Assembly (NCBI GenBank): GCA_964426915.1
Contig: CAYRTD010000195.1
Coordinates: 1 to 5,919 of the forward strand
From: CAYRTD01 sp964426915
GTDB lineage: Bacteria > Bacteroidota > Bacteroidia > Bacteroidales > GCA-2748055
DNA length: 5,919 bases
Direction of reading: 5' to 3'
Shown here: positions 1 to 5,919 of the stretch, in pieces
How the letters are laid out: every line of letters starts with the position of its first letter
Position numbering within the stretch: the first letter of the stretch is position 1
Program-made: the position numbers and the translations under genes
The notes under the pieces: model-generated
What the model was told of the DNA's origin: nothing
Seen by the model: the letters and a program-made list of their open reading frames with translations, nothing else
The model's database searches: none

Positions 1-3000
1 TCCGATGCTACTTTTTCTTTGGTGCGGCGTAAAACAAAGGGATTAATTATTTTATTCAGTTCACCCGCGATTACCTCATCCCCGTCTTTATCTATTGGAG
101 TTGAATAGTTTTCTTTAAATTTTTGGGTGCCTCCAAAAAAGCCGCGATTGGCAAAACTCATTTGTGCAAACAAGTCGAAGGTACTGTTTTCGATAGGTGT
201 TCCGGTTAGTGCAATTTTGTTACGGGCATTAATCAGGCAAGCTGCTTTATACCGGTGTGAAACCGGATTTTTAATAGCCTGGGATTCATCGAGCACGACA
301 TAATTAAAGGAAAATTTGCTTAATACCTGAATGTCGCGCACCAGGATTCCGTAGGTAGTGAAGATCAGGTCGTGGTTTTCAAAATCGGTAGTACTTTTTT
401 CCCGGTCCGAACCATAGTAATAGAATGCTTTCAATTTTGGAGCAAATTTTTTCAGTTCATTTTCCCAGTTGAAAAGCAAAGTAGTTGGAACAATAATAAG
501 GCTGGAGCCTTTTTTCATACTTGATTGTTGCTGCAAAAATGCCAGCACCTGCAATGTTTTTCCCAGGCCCATATCATCGGCCAGTATCCCTCCCCACTGC
601 ATCTCATCCAGAAAATTCAGCCAATTAAGCCCCTCCTTCTGGTAATCCCGTAAATGGGCTTTTATCTGTTTCGGGACTTCAGTTTCATTAATGTTGGTGA
701 ATTTTTTTAAACGTTGTCTTTTTTCAGCAATTTCCTGCAAAATGCCGGTGTCATCAATATTGTCGAAAAGTTCATCAACCAACGAAAACCGTAGTTTTGA
801 AATCGCGAGTTTGTCTTTTCTGATTTCACCGTTCCTGAAATATTTTTCGAGTTTATGCAACCATTCCGTTGGCAAAATACCCACCGAACCATCTTTTAAC
901 TGGATGTATCGCTGCTTGTTTAGGGTAGCTTTTTTTATATCGTCGAGGGTAACGCTAATATCCCCAAAACGCACTGCAATATCCACTTCAAACCAGTCTT
1001 GTCCCGATGTTACCGAGGTGCTGATTTTTCCTTTGTATGGCGAATAGTTAAATTTTTTTAAATCTTTTAAGCCAAACACTTCAACATTATAAGCCTGCAA
1101 TTGATCGAAAAACTTATAAAACCACATGTTTTTTGTGAAATCACTGTAGTGCAGGTAAAATACTTTCCTGCTTTTTTGGCTTTCAAAATCGGAGTGTAAC
1201 GCGGCAAGTGACTCCAGGAAATCATTTTCAAGTTCAAAATTTCGCTTGTATTCAATTATTTCTTCACCTTTTTTTTGAAGGATATTTCCCGTTGTTCTCA
1301 ACAGGGCCGAGACATTGTGATCGTATTCCACTCGGGGCGTAAAAACAACATATTCATCTTGTTCGGAGAGGAATAACTGCTTTTTGTGAAAATCCAGTTC
1401 CACTGCCCTGGTTTGAAAAGTGCCCTTTTTAAAACGTATTTCAAAATTTTTTGAAACGGGCTCCACTACGTTTTTAAAGAATTCCTCTTTGTGGGAGGCA
1501 ACCATTTTTACTTTTTCGGGGAATTCGGCAATAATTTGCGCTACCTTCTCACTTTTTGCAAAATAGTAGGTTTTCCCGCTTTCATAAATAAAATTCTCTT
1601 CAGGCTTTGATTGCATATCTGCACCTTTTCGAAGTTCTTCCTGAATTTTTACTTTCAAATTCAGTGTTAAGAACTCCCCGGTATTCTCTACTTCGAAAAC
1701 TGCATCGAACGGGTCGGGCGATAGTTCTATCTTAACCAAATCTTTTTTCCTGATTATCTCCGCATCAACAGACAATCCGTAAACAAAGCTTTCGTTCCGT
1801 AAATAATCAAAAGATTTTTTCATTAAGTGAAAATCAGTTCCTTCGCTGGCATCAATTTCATCGATTAATGACAATAGCTTTTTGGCATTTTCGCTTTTGT
1901 TGATGATGAATTGGACATCCATTTCCTCATCGTATTCTTTAATGTGGGTTGCAAGTTCAGAAGGATTGTTTTTGCGGGTTTTGCCCACGATGGGCACTAT
2001 CTCATACACTTGATCTTGATCATCTTCATAAAAGTCGTTATAACCACCTTCATAACTGCTGAAAATCCGGAATCCCTTTTTTAGTACAAATCCCAGTTCC
2101 CTATGTTCAGTTTTCCGGGGAAGTTCATTGAGCATCAGCTCATTGTCGATTAGCTTAATAAGCAAGTCGGCAACATGTGGGCCTTCATCTTCGATTACCG
2201 GTACCATTCCAAACCCTTTTTTGGACGGATAAAACACCAAGCCGCTTTCTTGGTTAAAACGATAAGAAAAATATTGATTGAAATCGGTATTTTCAGGTAA
2301 GCCATATTTTTTCAACCATCCTTTTTGCTTTGACAGCACCCTGCCACTAAACACTTCATCGAGCACATTTGGCATCGTCGAATTTGCAATCATTGCCAGG
2401 CAATGCGCTTCGCCCCAGGTTAACTTATTCGCCTCTTTTATCATGGAAGAGGTTACATAAACTTTCCCATCCTCCCGGTAAAATCTTATGTTTGAATCAT
2501 TATGAGAGGATTCAAAAGTGATGGATTCATTTGAAATCTTAACAGAATTGTAAAAAATATACTTGTTTTGGTACATCAGTTGCCTTAAATCATATGCAGA
2601 AACATTTCTGGCGACAAAGTCAAAATCAATATTTTGATAACCGGGAATTTCAAATCCTAAATCTTCCCTTTCTCTCAGGTTTGTTGGCGATGCAACTTCC
2701 GATTGTTTTTGGTAGTGTAAATCAGACCTCGCCTCAAAATTATCTGACACGTAAAGTAATGCCGCTATTGCATGTTTACATATGTTTCCCCAGTCGAAAG
2801 GACAGGTGCAACTGGTTTGAATATCTCTTTGATCTACACCTTTTATCAAAACCTGGTAATCCTTAGAGCCCGAAACGGTAAACTTCCAACTATCGGATTT
2901 TTCGATGTAATCATCAAAATACACCTTTTCGTTTTTATACAATACCCTGCCGCGGCTGGTCACAGCGCTTGTAGCATAAAAATTAATGAACCTTTCTATG

Positions 3001-3032
3001 TGGGCTTTTATTTCGTAATTACCGGAACTCAT
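1..3032 (-). CDS. SNF2-family DNA-dependent ATPase with N-terminal SWIM zinc finger (3' part of gene outside window)
   Basis: An uninterrupted frame of 1010 codons runs from the ATG at 3032 off the left edge. This is the only ATG between the upstream in-frame stop (TGA, 3105-3107) and the coding sequence; no Shine-Dalgarno is present. A SWIM zinc finger (CxCx7CxH) sits at C75, C77, C85 and H87. Residues about 100-780 show no motif I recognise; bacterial SNF2 proteins often carry an SNF2-associated domain there. The first RecA lobe follows: LRDYQKEGLNWL around Q798, Walker A DMGLGKT with K825, VPTTLLFNW (849-856), TTYG (892-895), Walker B DESQ (915-918), LTGTP (942-946) and FVLRRTKEK (999-1007). 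The helicase C lobe (motifs IV-VI) must lie beyond position 1; the family's usual total of roughly 1100-1300 residues fits. SNF2 enzymes use ATP to move along double-stranded DNA and remodel bound proteins. SWIM fingers are thought to bind DNA or protein. The cellular target is unknown, and I see no restriction or defence partner beside it. Confidence 0.95.
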   Translation of the reverse strand, partial: MSSGNYEIKAHIERFINFYATSAVTSRGRVLYKNEKVYFDDYIEKSDSWKFTVSGSKDYQVLIKGVDQRDIQTSCTCPFDWGNICKHAIAALLYVSDNFEARSDLHYQKQSEVASPTNLREREDLGFEIPGYQNIDFDFVARNVSAYDLRQLMYQNKYIFYNSVKISNESITFESSHNDSNIRFYREDGKVYVTSSMIKEANKLTWGEAHCLAMIANSTMPNVLDEVFSGRVLSKQKGWLKKYGLPENTDFNQYFSYRFNQESGLVFYPSKKGFGMVPVIEDEGPHVADLLIKLIDNELMLNELPRKTEHRELGFVLKKGFRIFSSYEGGYNDFYEDDQDQVYEIVPIVGKTRKNNPSELATHIKEYDEEMDVQFIINKSENAKKLLSLIDEIDASEGTDFHLMKKSFDYLRNESFVYGLSVDAEIIRKKDLVKIELSPDPFDAVFEVENTGEFLTLNLKVKIQEELRKGADMQSKPEENFIYESGKTYYFAKSEKVAQIIAEFPEKVKMVASHKEEFFKNVVEPVSKNFEIRFKKGTFQTRAVELDFHKKQLFLSEQDEYVVFTPRVEYDHNVSALLRTTGNILQKKGEEIIEYKRNFELENDFLESLAALHSDFESQKSRKVFYLHYSDFTKNMWFYKFFDQLQAYNVEVFGLKDLKKFNYSPYKGKISTSVTSGQDWFEVDIAVRFGDISVTLDDIKKATLNKQRYIQLKDGSVGILPTEWLHKLEKYFRNGEIRKDKLAISKLRFSLVDELFDNIDDTGILQEIAEKRQRLKKFTNINETEVPKQIKAHLRDYQKEGLNWLNFLDEMQWGGILADDMGLGKTLQVLAFLQQQSSMKKGSSLIIVPTTLLFNWENELKKFAPKLKAFYYYGSDREKSTTDFENHDLIFTTYGILVRDIQVLSKFSFNYVVLDESQAIKNPVSHRYKAACLINARNKIALTGTPIENSTFDLFAQMSFANRGFFGGTQKFKENYSTPIDKDGDEVIAGELNKIINPFVLRRTKEKVAS

Positions 3033-3082
3033 AAAAAAAAGTTGTGATGAAAATCTGAATAATAAACCAAGAAATGAAAGAT

Positions 3083-3113
3083 CAATAATAAGGTTTTCAT
3101 ATCTTCATTCAAA
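3083..3113 (-). promoter_or_regulatory. Candidate Bacteroidetes-type promoter for the SNF2 gene
   Basis: Read on the minus strand, TTTG (3113-3110) is followed after exactly 19 bases by TATTATTG (3090-3083). This is one mismatch from the Bacteroidetes -7 consensus TAnnTTTG, at the usual spacing from the -33 TTTG. Transcription would start near 3077, giving a leader of about 45 bases before the ATG at 3032. The match is by eye and such elements are short, so it could be chance in AT-rich DNA. Confidence 0.4.
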
Positions 3114-3133
3114 CAAAACCCGCCTGAATTTAT

Positions 3134-3158
3134 CCGGTTTTTATTCACCGGTTTTATT
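3134..3158. repeat. Short imperfect direct repeat CCGGTTTT(T)ATT
   Basis: Two head-to-tail copies, CCGGTTTTTATT (3134-3145) and CCGGTTTTATT (3148-3158), differ by one T and are separated by two bases. TGAAT (3125-3129) and ATTCA (3143-3147) flank part of it as a weak inverted repeat. It lies between the ATPase remnant and the SNF2 promoter candidate. No function can be assigned; slippage or an operator are both possible. Confidence 0.5.
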
Positions 3159-3194
3159 ATTTATTATTTCTGGTTTGGTAAAAAAATATCTGCA

Positions 3195-3340
3195 TCAATT
3201 ACAAATCAATTCACGCATAACCCATGTTTTACCTGTCTGCCTCGCTCCTTTAAGAATAAGTGGTTTTCTGTTTTCACTAACTTGCCATTGTTTTAATCTT
3301 TGAATGCAGCATTATGCAGGCTTAAGGTTATTTTTTCCAT
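3195..3340 (-). pseudogene. Remnant of an AAA-type P-loop ATPase (ATP-binding / DUF4143-like family), frameshifted and truncated
   Basis: On the minus strand an ATG at 3340 opens MEKITLSLHNAAFKD and stops at TAA (3293-3295). A neighbouring frame overlapping this point continues as RLKQWQVSENRKPLILKG, then ARQTGKTWVMRELICN, and stops at TGA (3195-3197). The second segment strongly resembles the N-terminus of the bacterial and archaeal ATP-binding DUF4143-type proteins, where a short L..W helix precedes RKPLI-x-x-GARQVGKTW-x-x-KEF. The Walker A stretch GARQTGKT lies at 3225-3248. Loss of one base near 3293-3299 would explain the break between FKD and LKQW. Intact relatives are roughly 370-450 residues long, so about a tenth remains; nothing family-like follows down to 3105. 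I see the motif directly. The family name comes from memory of the signature, and decay is inferred from the frameshift plus the early stop. The fragment lies in the same orientation as both flanking genes and is presumably non-functional. Confidence 0.72.
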
Positions 3341-3371
3341 TGCACTAATATTTTTTTAATTTTCATACTAC

Positions 3372-3402
3372 CAAAATTTATACAATTGACTCGAATTGCA
3401 AA
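3372..3402 (-). promoter_or_regulatory. Weak candidate promoter upstream of the ATPase remnant
   Basis: On the minus strand TTTG (3402-3399) is followed after 19 bases by AAATTTTG (3379-3372), one mismatch from TAnnTTTG. It lies about 32 bases upstream of the remnant's ATG at 3340 and just downstream of the acyl-CoA synthetase stop. It may be the fossil promoter of the dead ATPase gene. Low confidence: the region is AT-rich and the match is by eye. Confidence 0.25.
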
Positions 3403-3441
3403 ATCTGCTTTGAGGTTTAAGACGAAGAGTTTGACCCTTAC

Positions 3442-5502
3442 TCATATCCTTATCCTCGCATCCACCGCAACAATCCTATCCTCATTCCCCATCAGCGGAT
3501 TTAAATCCAGCTCTTTTATCATAGGTGCAGATTCCAGTAAATCAGACAGTCTGACTATTATTTCAGCAAAAAGATCTATATCCACTCCTTTCTTACCTCT
3601 TAATCCCTCAAGTATTTTAACCGACCGAAGCGACCTTATCATTGAGAGCGCTTCCTCTTTTTCAACAGGTACCAGACCAGAGTTGACATCCCTGATAGCC
3701 TCCACAAAGATTCCTCCAAGTCCGCAATAGATCATATGCCCGAAGTTTTCTTCTAAACTTGCACCCAGGAATAATTCTGTTCCCTCCACCATGGGCTGTA
3801 CCAATACCCCTTTATATCCTTCAATAGTTTTCATTTTTTCATATGCCTCTTCCATCTCTTCTTCATTGCTGATATTAAGTATTACTCCGCCTACATCAGA
3901 TTTATGAACCGGTCCGACAACTTTCATTACGACCGGAAAGGAAGTTTCTGCGACCTGTTCTTTAAGAGAAATGATATCATGAGCAACAATTGTTTTGACT
4001 CCTGGTATTTCTGCCAGATCAAGCAGTTGATGAACTCTATCCTCCTCAAGATATCCCGGTTCAGAACCATTTAATATTTCTTTAACTTTTTCAGGGTCAA
4101 TTCTCCGGGATGAAACTATATTTTCAGCCGGATCAGGTGTTCCGGCAATTTTTGTTATAGCTTTGCCCAATTCCACTTCATCGTTAAATACAATATTGCC
4201 CTTATTCCTGAATATCTCAATTTCCCTTCCTGCAGTGGTAATCGATGGCATTACTGCGAAAATTGGTTTTTTGCCAGTCTTAATTTTTTTATCAATCACA
4301 TTATAAACATCAAAGACCTCTGTAAGACCACTGCTACCGAAAATGATTATAATATTATCTATCTCGTTAAATTTATTCTCGCAATAATCAATACATTTTT
4401 CAAGCTGTCCGGCGGTACCGGTGGCAAGAATATCAATTGGATTCGCCACTGAAGATCCGGGAAACAATTCATTCAATAGTTCTTCAGCTTCAGGTCCGGA
4501 AACTGGTGGTACACTAAACCCTCCTTTTTCCAGTTCATCGGTGAGCATTACAGCAGGTCCGCCCGCATGAGTAATTATCGCAACATTCTTTCCGGTAATT
4601 ACAGTATTATTAAAAACACCTGCAACGGTTGACAATTCTTCTCTTCCAAAGCATCTTACTATTCCGGCTTTCCTGAACAATGCATCTACTGCCTGATCAG
4701 AACTTGCGAGAGCTCCTGTATGTGATGAAGCTGCCCGGCTTCCGGCTTCCGAACTTCCTGCTTTAATTGCGGCTATCTTACACCCTTTTTTGATCAACGA
4801 AGCAGCATGCTTTAATAATTTATGCGGCTCCTTTATACTTTCAATATATAGTATCTTAATCTTCGAACTACTTTCCGGATCAAAAGATTCATCCAGGTAT
4901 TCGAGCATATCTTCTACACCTGTCTGGGCAGAATTCCCAACTGAAAAGACCGTTGAAAAAGTCAACCCTTTTGGCATTCCGGATTCCATTATAAAAACTG
5001 CTGTAGCTCCGGAGCCAGATATAAAATCGCATCCTTCAGGAGATAATTTAGGGATTGGAAGAGTGAATACCCCCTGGTAAAAAGGTGTCATAACACCAAT
5101 ACAATTTGGCCCAATGAGACTGCCATTTACACTTTCGATAATCTCCACTACTTTTTCTTCTATCCTTTTGCCCTCCTCACTTTCTTCAGAAAATCCTGCC
5201 GAAACAATGATGAAAGCCTTTGTATTCTTTTTCTCCGCCAGTATTTTTACCGTATCGACACAAAATTTAGCCGGTATGGCAAGTATTGCAAGCTCGGTCT
5301 CCGGTATATCCTCAACTGAATTGTAGGATTTAATTCCCTGAACCATTTCTTCCCTGGGATTCACTGCATATATATCACCTTTAAAAGTACCATTGAGTAA
5401 ATTCTTAATGAGTTTACCCCCGGGCTTTTCAACATTATTGGAACCTCCAACAATAACAATGCTCTGAGGGTTTATAAGTTCTCTTACAATTTTATTTGCC
5501 AT
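3442..5502 (-). CDS. Acyl-CoA synthetase, ADP(NDP)-forming, fused alpha-beta form (acetate--CoA ligase family)
   Basis: The 686-residue product interconverts an acyl-CoA, ADP and phosphate with a free acid, CoA and ATP in the cytoplasm. In fermenters this usually runs toward ATP, often with acetate as product. Domain order is that of the fused family: CoA-binding Rossmann domain (about 1-130; IVIVGGSNN at 15-23, GPNCIG at 131-136), succinyl-CoA-ligase-like domain (about 150-290) with SGSGA (162-166) and the phosphorylated His261 in SSHTGA, a second ligase domain (about 300-455), and an ATP-grasp domain (about 475-686) with Lys527, the second conserved His533 in HKSDVGGV, and the metal-binding ELDLNPL at 664-670. 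There is no GNAT domain, so it is not a Pat-type protein acetyltransferase. I chose the ATG at 5502, starting MANKIVREL, over an in-frame TTG at 5520, because the TTG sits inside the -7-like element and would only add MFKIFI. The stop is TGA. No Shine-Dalgarno or clear terminator is seen. Substrate (acetyl, propionyl, branched or aryl) cannot be read from sequence. Confidence 0.95.
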   Translation of the reverse strand: MANKIVRELINPQSIVIVGGSNNVEKPGGKLIKNLLNGTFKGDIYAVNPREEMVQGIKSYNSVEDIPETELAILAIPAKFCVDTVKILAEKKNTKAFIIVSAGFSEESEEGKRIEEKVVEIIESVNGSLIGPNCIGVMTPFYQGVFTLPIPKLSPEGCDFISGSGATAVFIMESGMPKGLTFSTVFSVGNSAQTGVEDMLEYLDESFDPESSSKIKILYIESIKEPHKLLKHAASLIKKGCKIAAIKAGSSEAGSRAASSHTGALASSDQAVDALFRKAGIVRCFGREELSTVAGVFNNTVITGKNVAIITHAGGPAVMLTDELEKGGFSVPPVSGPEAEELLNELFPGSSVANPIDILATGTAGQLEKCIDYCENKFNEIDNIIIIFGSSGLTEVFDVYNVIDKKIKTGKKPIFAVMPSITTAGREIEIFRNKGNIVFNDEVELGKAITKIAGTPDPAENIVSSRRIDPEKVKEILNGSEPGYLEEDRVHQLLDLAEIPGVKTIVAHDIISLKEQVAETSFPVVMKVVGPVHKSDVGGVILNISNEEEMEEAYEKMKTIEGYKGVLVQPMVEGTELFLGASLEENFGHMIYCGLGGIFVEAIRDVNSGLVPVEKEEALSMIRSLRSVKILEGLRGKKGVDIDLFAEIIVRLSDLLESAPMIKELDLNPLMGNEDRIVAVDARIRI

Positions 5503-5517
5503 AATAAAGATTTTAAA

Positions 5518-5525
5518 CAAATATA
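5518..5525 (-). promoter_or_regulatory. Candidate -7 element (TATATTTG) of the acyl-CoA synthetase gene
   Basis: TATATTTG on the minus strand is a perfect match to the Bacteroidetes TAnnTTTG element. It ends 15 bases before the ATG at 5502, implying a very short leader of about 10 bases. No TTTG is found at the expected -33 position (around 5545-5548 reads CTCA), which lowers confidence. If real, the transcript would start downstream of the TTG at 5520, supporting the ATG start. Confidence 0.35.
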
Positions 5526-5579
5526 CAAAAGTCAGTTCTCATTGTGAGGTGATAATTGTCAGGGGTGTCGAAGAGCATG

Positions 5580-5642
5580 GGAGGAAGGGGGAAGGGGGAA
5601 GTAAGAAGTAAGGAGTAAGGAAGAAGGAAGAAGGAAGAAGAA
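5580..5642. repeat. Degenerate heptanucleotide tandem repeat in a purine-only tract
   Basis: Nine consecutive 7-base units can be laid out: GGAGGAA, GGGGGAA, GGGGGAA, GTAAGAA, GTAAGGA, GTAAGGA, AGAAGGA, AGAAGGA, AGAAGAA. All bases are purines except three T, at 5602, 5609 and 5616, exactly seven apart. The units change in blocks of two or three, as expected from local duplication followed by drift. It lies about 80-140 bases upstream of the synthetase start. Slippage at this tract could change its length between strains. Confidence 0.75.
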
Positions 5643-5676
5643 GTTCACAAGAGAGTGTGTCACTGGCTTTTTGCCT

Positions 5677-5703
5677 GCGGTTTTTTTAATGAGAGATAGT
5701 TTT
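5677..5703. repeat. 27-base direct repeat, copy 1
   Basis: This copy reads GCGG, four variable bases (TTTT), then TTTAATGAGAGAT, A, GTTTT. It matches the copy at 5800-5826 at 24 of 27 positions. The TTTAATGAGAGAT core is identical in both. Confidence 0.7.
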
Positions 5704-5799
5704 CTCCGGATTAAAATACAATGAGGTTTCTCCATCGGGTATTTTGCCAGGGAAAAACAGAGTGAGAATGAGAGCGAGAATTGAGGGTGTTATCGATTA

Positions 5800-5826
5800 G
5801 CGGTGTCTTTAATGAGAGATCGTTTT
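5800..5826. repeat. 27-base direct repeat, copy 2
   Basis: This copy reads GCGG, TGTC, then TTTAATGAGAGAT, C, GTTTT. It lies 123 bases to the right of copy 1, in the same orientation. The sequences between and beyond the two copies show no further similarity that I can see. Confidence 0.7.
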
Positions 5827-5894
5827 ATTCGTCAAGACCTTAGGCCTATGGTGACAGGACTCTCCGAAATGACAACGCGAAATTCGCAGGGGAG

Positions 5895-5919
5895 TGAGGA
5901 AAAGAAAAACCCCGGCGGC
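5895..5919 (-). terminator. Possible half of a rho-independent terminator cut by the window edge
   Basis: On the minus strand the window begins GCCGCCGGGG, then TTTTTCTTTTCC. A GC block running straight into a T tract is what the 3' arm and tail of a terminator look like. The matching 5' arm would lie just right of 5919. It would end transcription of a minus-strand gene entering from the right, and could act on both strands if A residues flank the other arm. The other arm is not visible, so this is inference. Confidence 0.3.

Larger units (their letters stand above)
5503..5919. other. Non-coding region of about 415 bases, repeat-rich
   Basis: I find no convincing gene or RNA on either strand. 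Left to right it holds the -7 element of the synthetase gene, a period-7 purine tandem repeat, two copies of a 27-base direct repeat 123 bases apart, a GA-rich patch (about 5760-5788), a 14-base near-palindrome centred on TAGGCCTA (5841-5848), and half of a hairpin-like GC block at the right edge. The stretch CTCTCCGAAATGACA (5860-5874) recalls dispersed intergenic repeats built around GTCATTTCG that I know from many bacterial genomes; only a genome-wide search can tell. Confidence 0.7.

Noticed and set aside
691..1047. Plus-strand open frame of 118 codons inside the SNF2 gene
   Set aside because: It is antisense to the continuous SNF2 frame and shows no recognisable protein features.
2594..3047. 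Two overlapping plus-strand open frames over the N-terminus of the SNF2 gene
   Set aside because: They are antisense to the SWIM-finger region, overlap each other and have no family resemblance.
3195..3340. The remnant as an N-terminal part of the SNF2 gene
   Set aside because: Although its second frame is in phase with the SNF2 gene, stops at 3195-3197 and 3105-3107 separate them and the sequence belongs to a different ATPase family.
3386..3730. Plus-strand open frame of 114 codons overlapping the 3' end of the synthetase gene
   Set aside because: It lies antisense to a well-supported conserved gene, and its serine/isoleucine-rich translation is typical of a shadow frame.
4790..5326. Two plus-strand open frames opposite the synthetase gene
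   Set aside because: The opposite strand encodes conserved CoA-binding and ligase domains; these are antisense shadows.
5562..5598. G-quadruplex on the plus strand
   Set aside because: Only three close runs of three or more G (5579-5581, 5587-5591, 5594-5598); the fourth (5562-5565) needs a 13-base loop, so the case is weak.
5665..5687. GGCTTTTTGCC followed by a T run, resembling a plus-strand terminator
   Set aside because: Only three base pairs can form and there is no plus-strand gene upstream for it to end.
5677..5826. The direct repeat pair as a minimal CRISPR array
   Set aside because: Only two imperfect copies, a spacing of about 96 bases between copies that is far too long for a spacer, and no cas genes in view.

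Overview
The window holds two long genes, both read on the minus strand, a broken gene fragment between them, and about 400 bases of repeat-rich non-coding DNA at the right end. The organism is most likely a Bacteroidota (Bacteroidetes) member, perhaps an anaerobic marine or sediment Bacteroidales/Marinilabiliales type. The grounds are an AT-rich genome, no Shine-Dalgarno sequence before either gene, promoter-like TTTG / TAnnTTTG elements, a SWIM-SNF2 protein of a kind common in that phylum, and a fused ADP-forming acyl-CoA synthetase. This assignment is inference; the window has no phylogenetic marker gene.

Layout from left to right. Positions 1-3032 (minus) encode the first 1010 residues of a very large SNF2-family ATPase with an N-terminal SWIM zinc finger. 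The gene runs off the left edge, so its second RecA lobe is not visible. Positions 3033-3441 lie between genes. They contain a promoter candidate for the SNF2 gene, a short direct repeat, and a frameshifted remnant (3195-3340, minus) of the start of an AAA-type P-loop ATPase resembling the ATP-binding/DUF4143 family. Positions 3442-5502 (minus) encode a complete 686-residue fused alpha-beta acyl-CoA synthetase (NDP-forming), with both catalytic histidines and an ATP-grasp domain. Positions 5503-5919 carry no gene. They hold a TATATTTG promoter element, a degenerate 7-base tandem repeat of nearly pure purine, two copies of a 27-base direct repeat, and what looks like half of a terminator hairpin cut by the window edge.

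The two intact genes share a strand, but 409 bases and a dead gene separate them and each has its own promoter candidate. I therefore read them as separate transcription units with no evident functional link: one for ATP-yielding acyl-CoA metabolism, one for DNA- or nucleoprotein-directed ATPase activity. I see no CRISPR array, RNA gene, intact mobile element or recognisable defence cluster. The least ordinary parts are the ATPase remnant and the repeats on the right.
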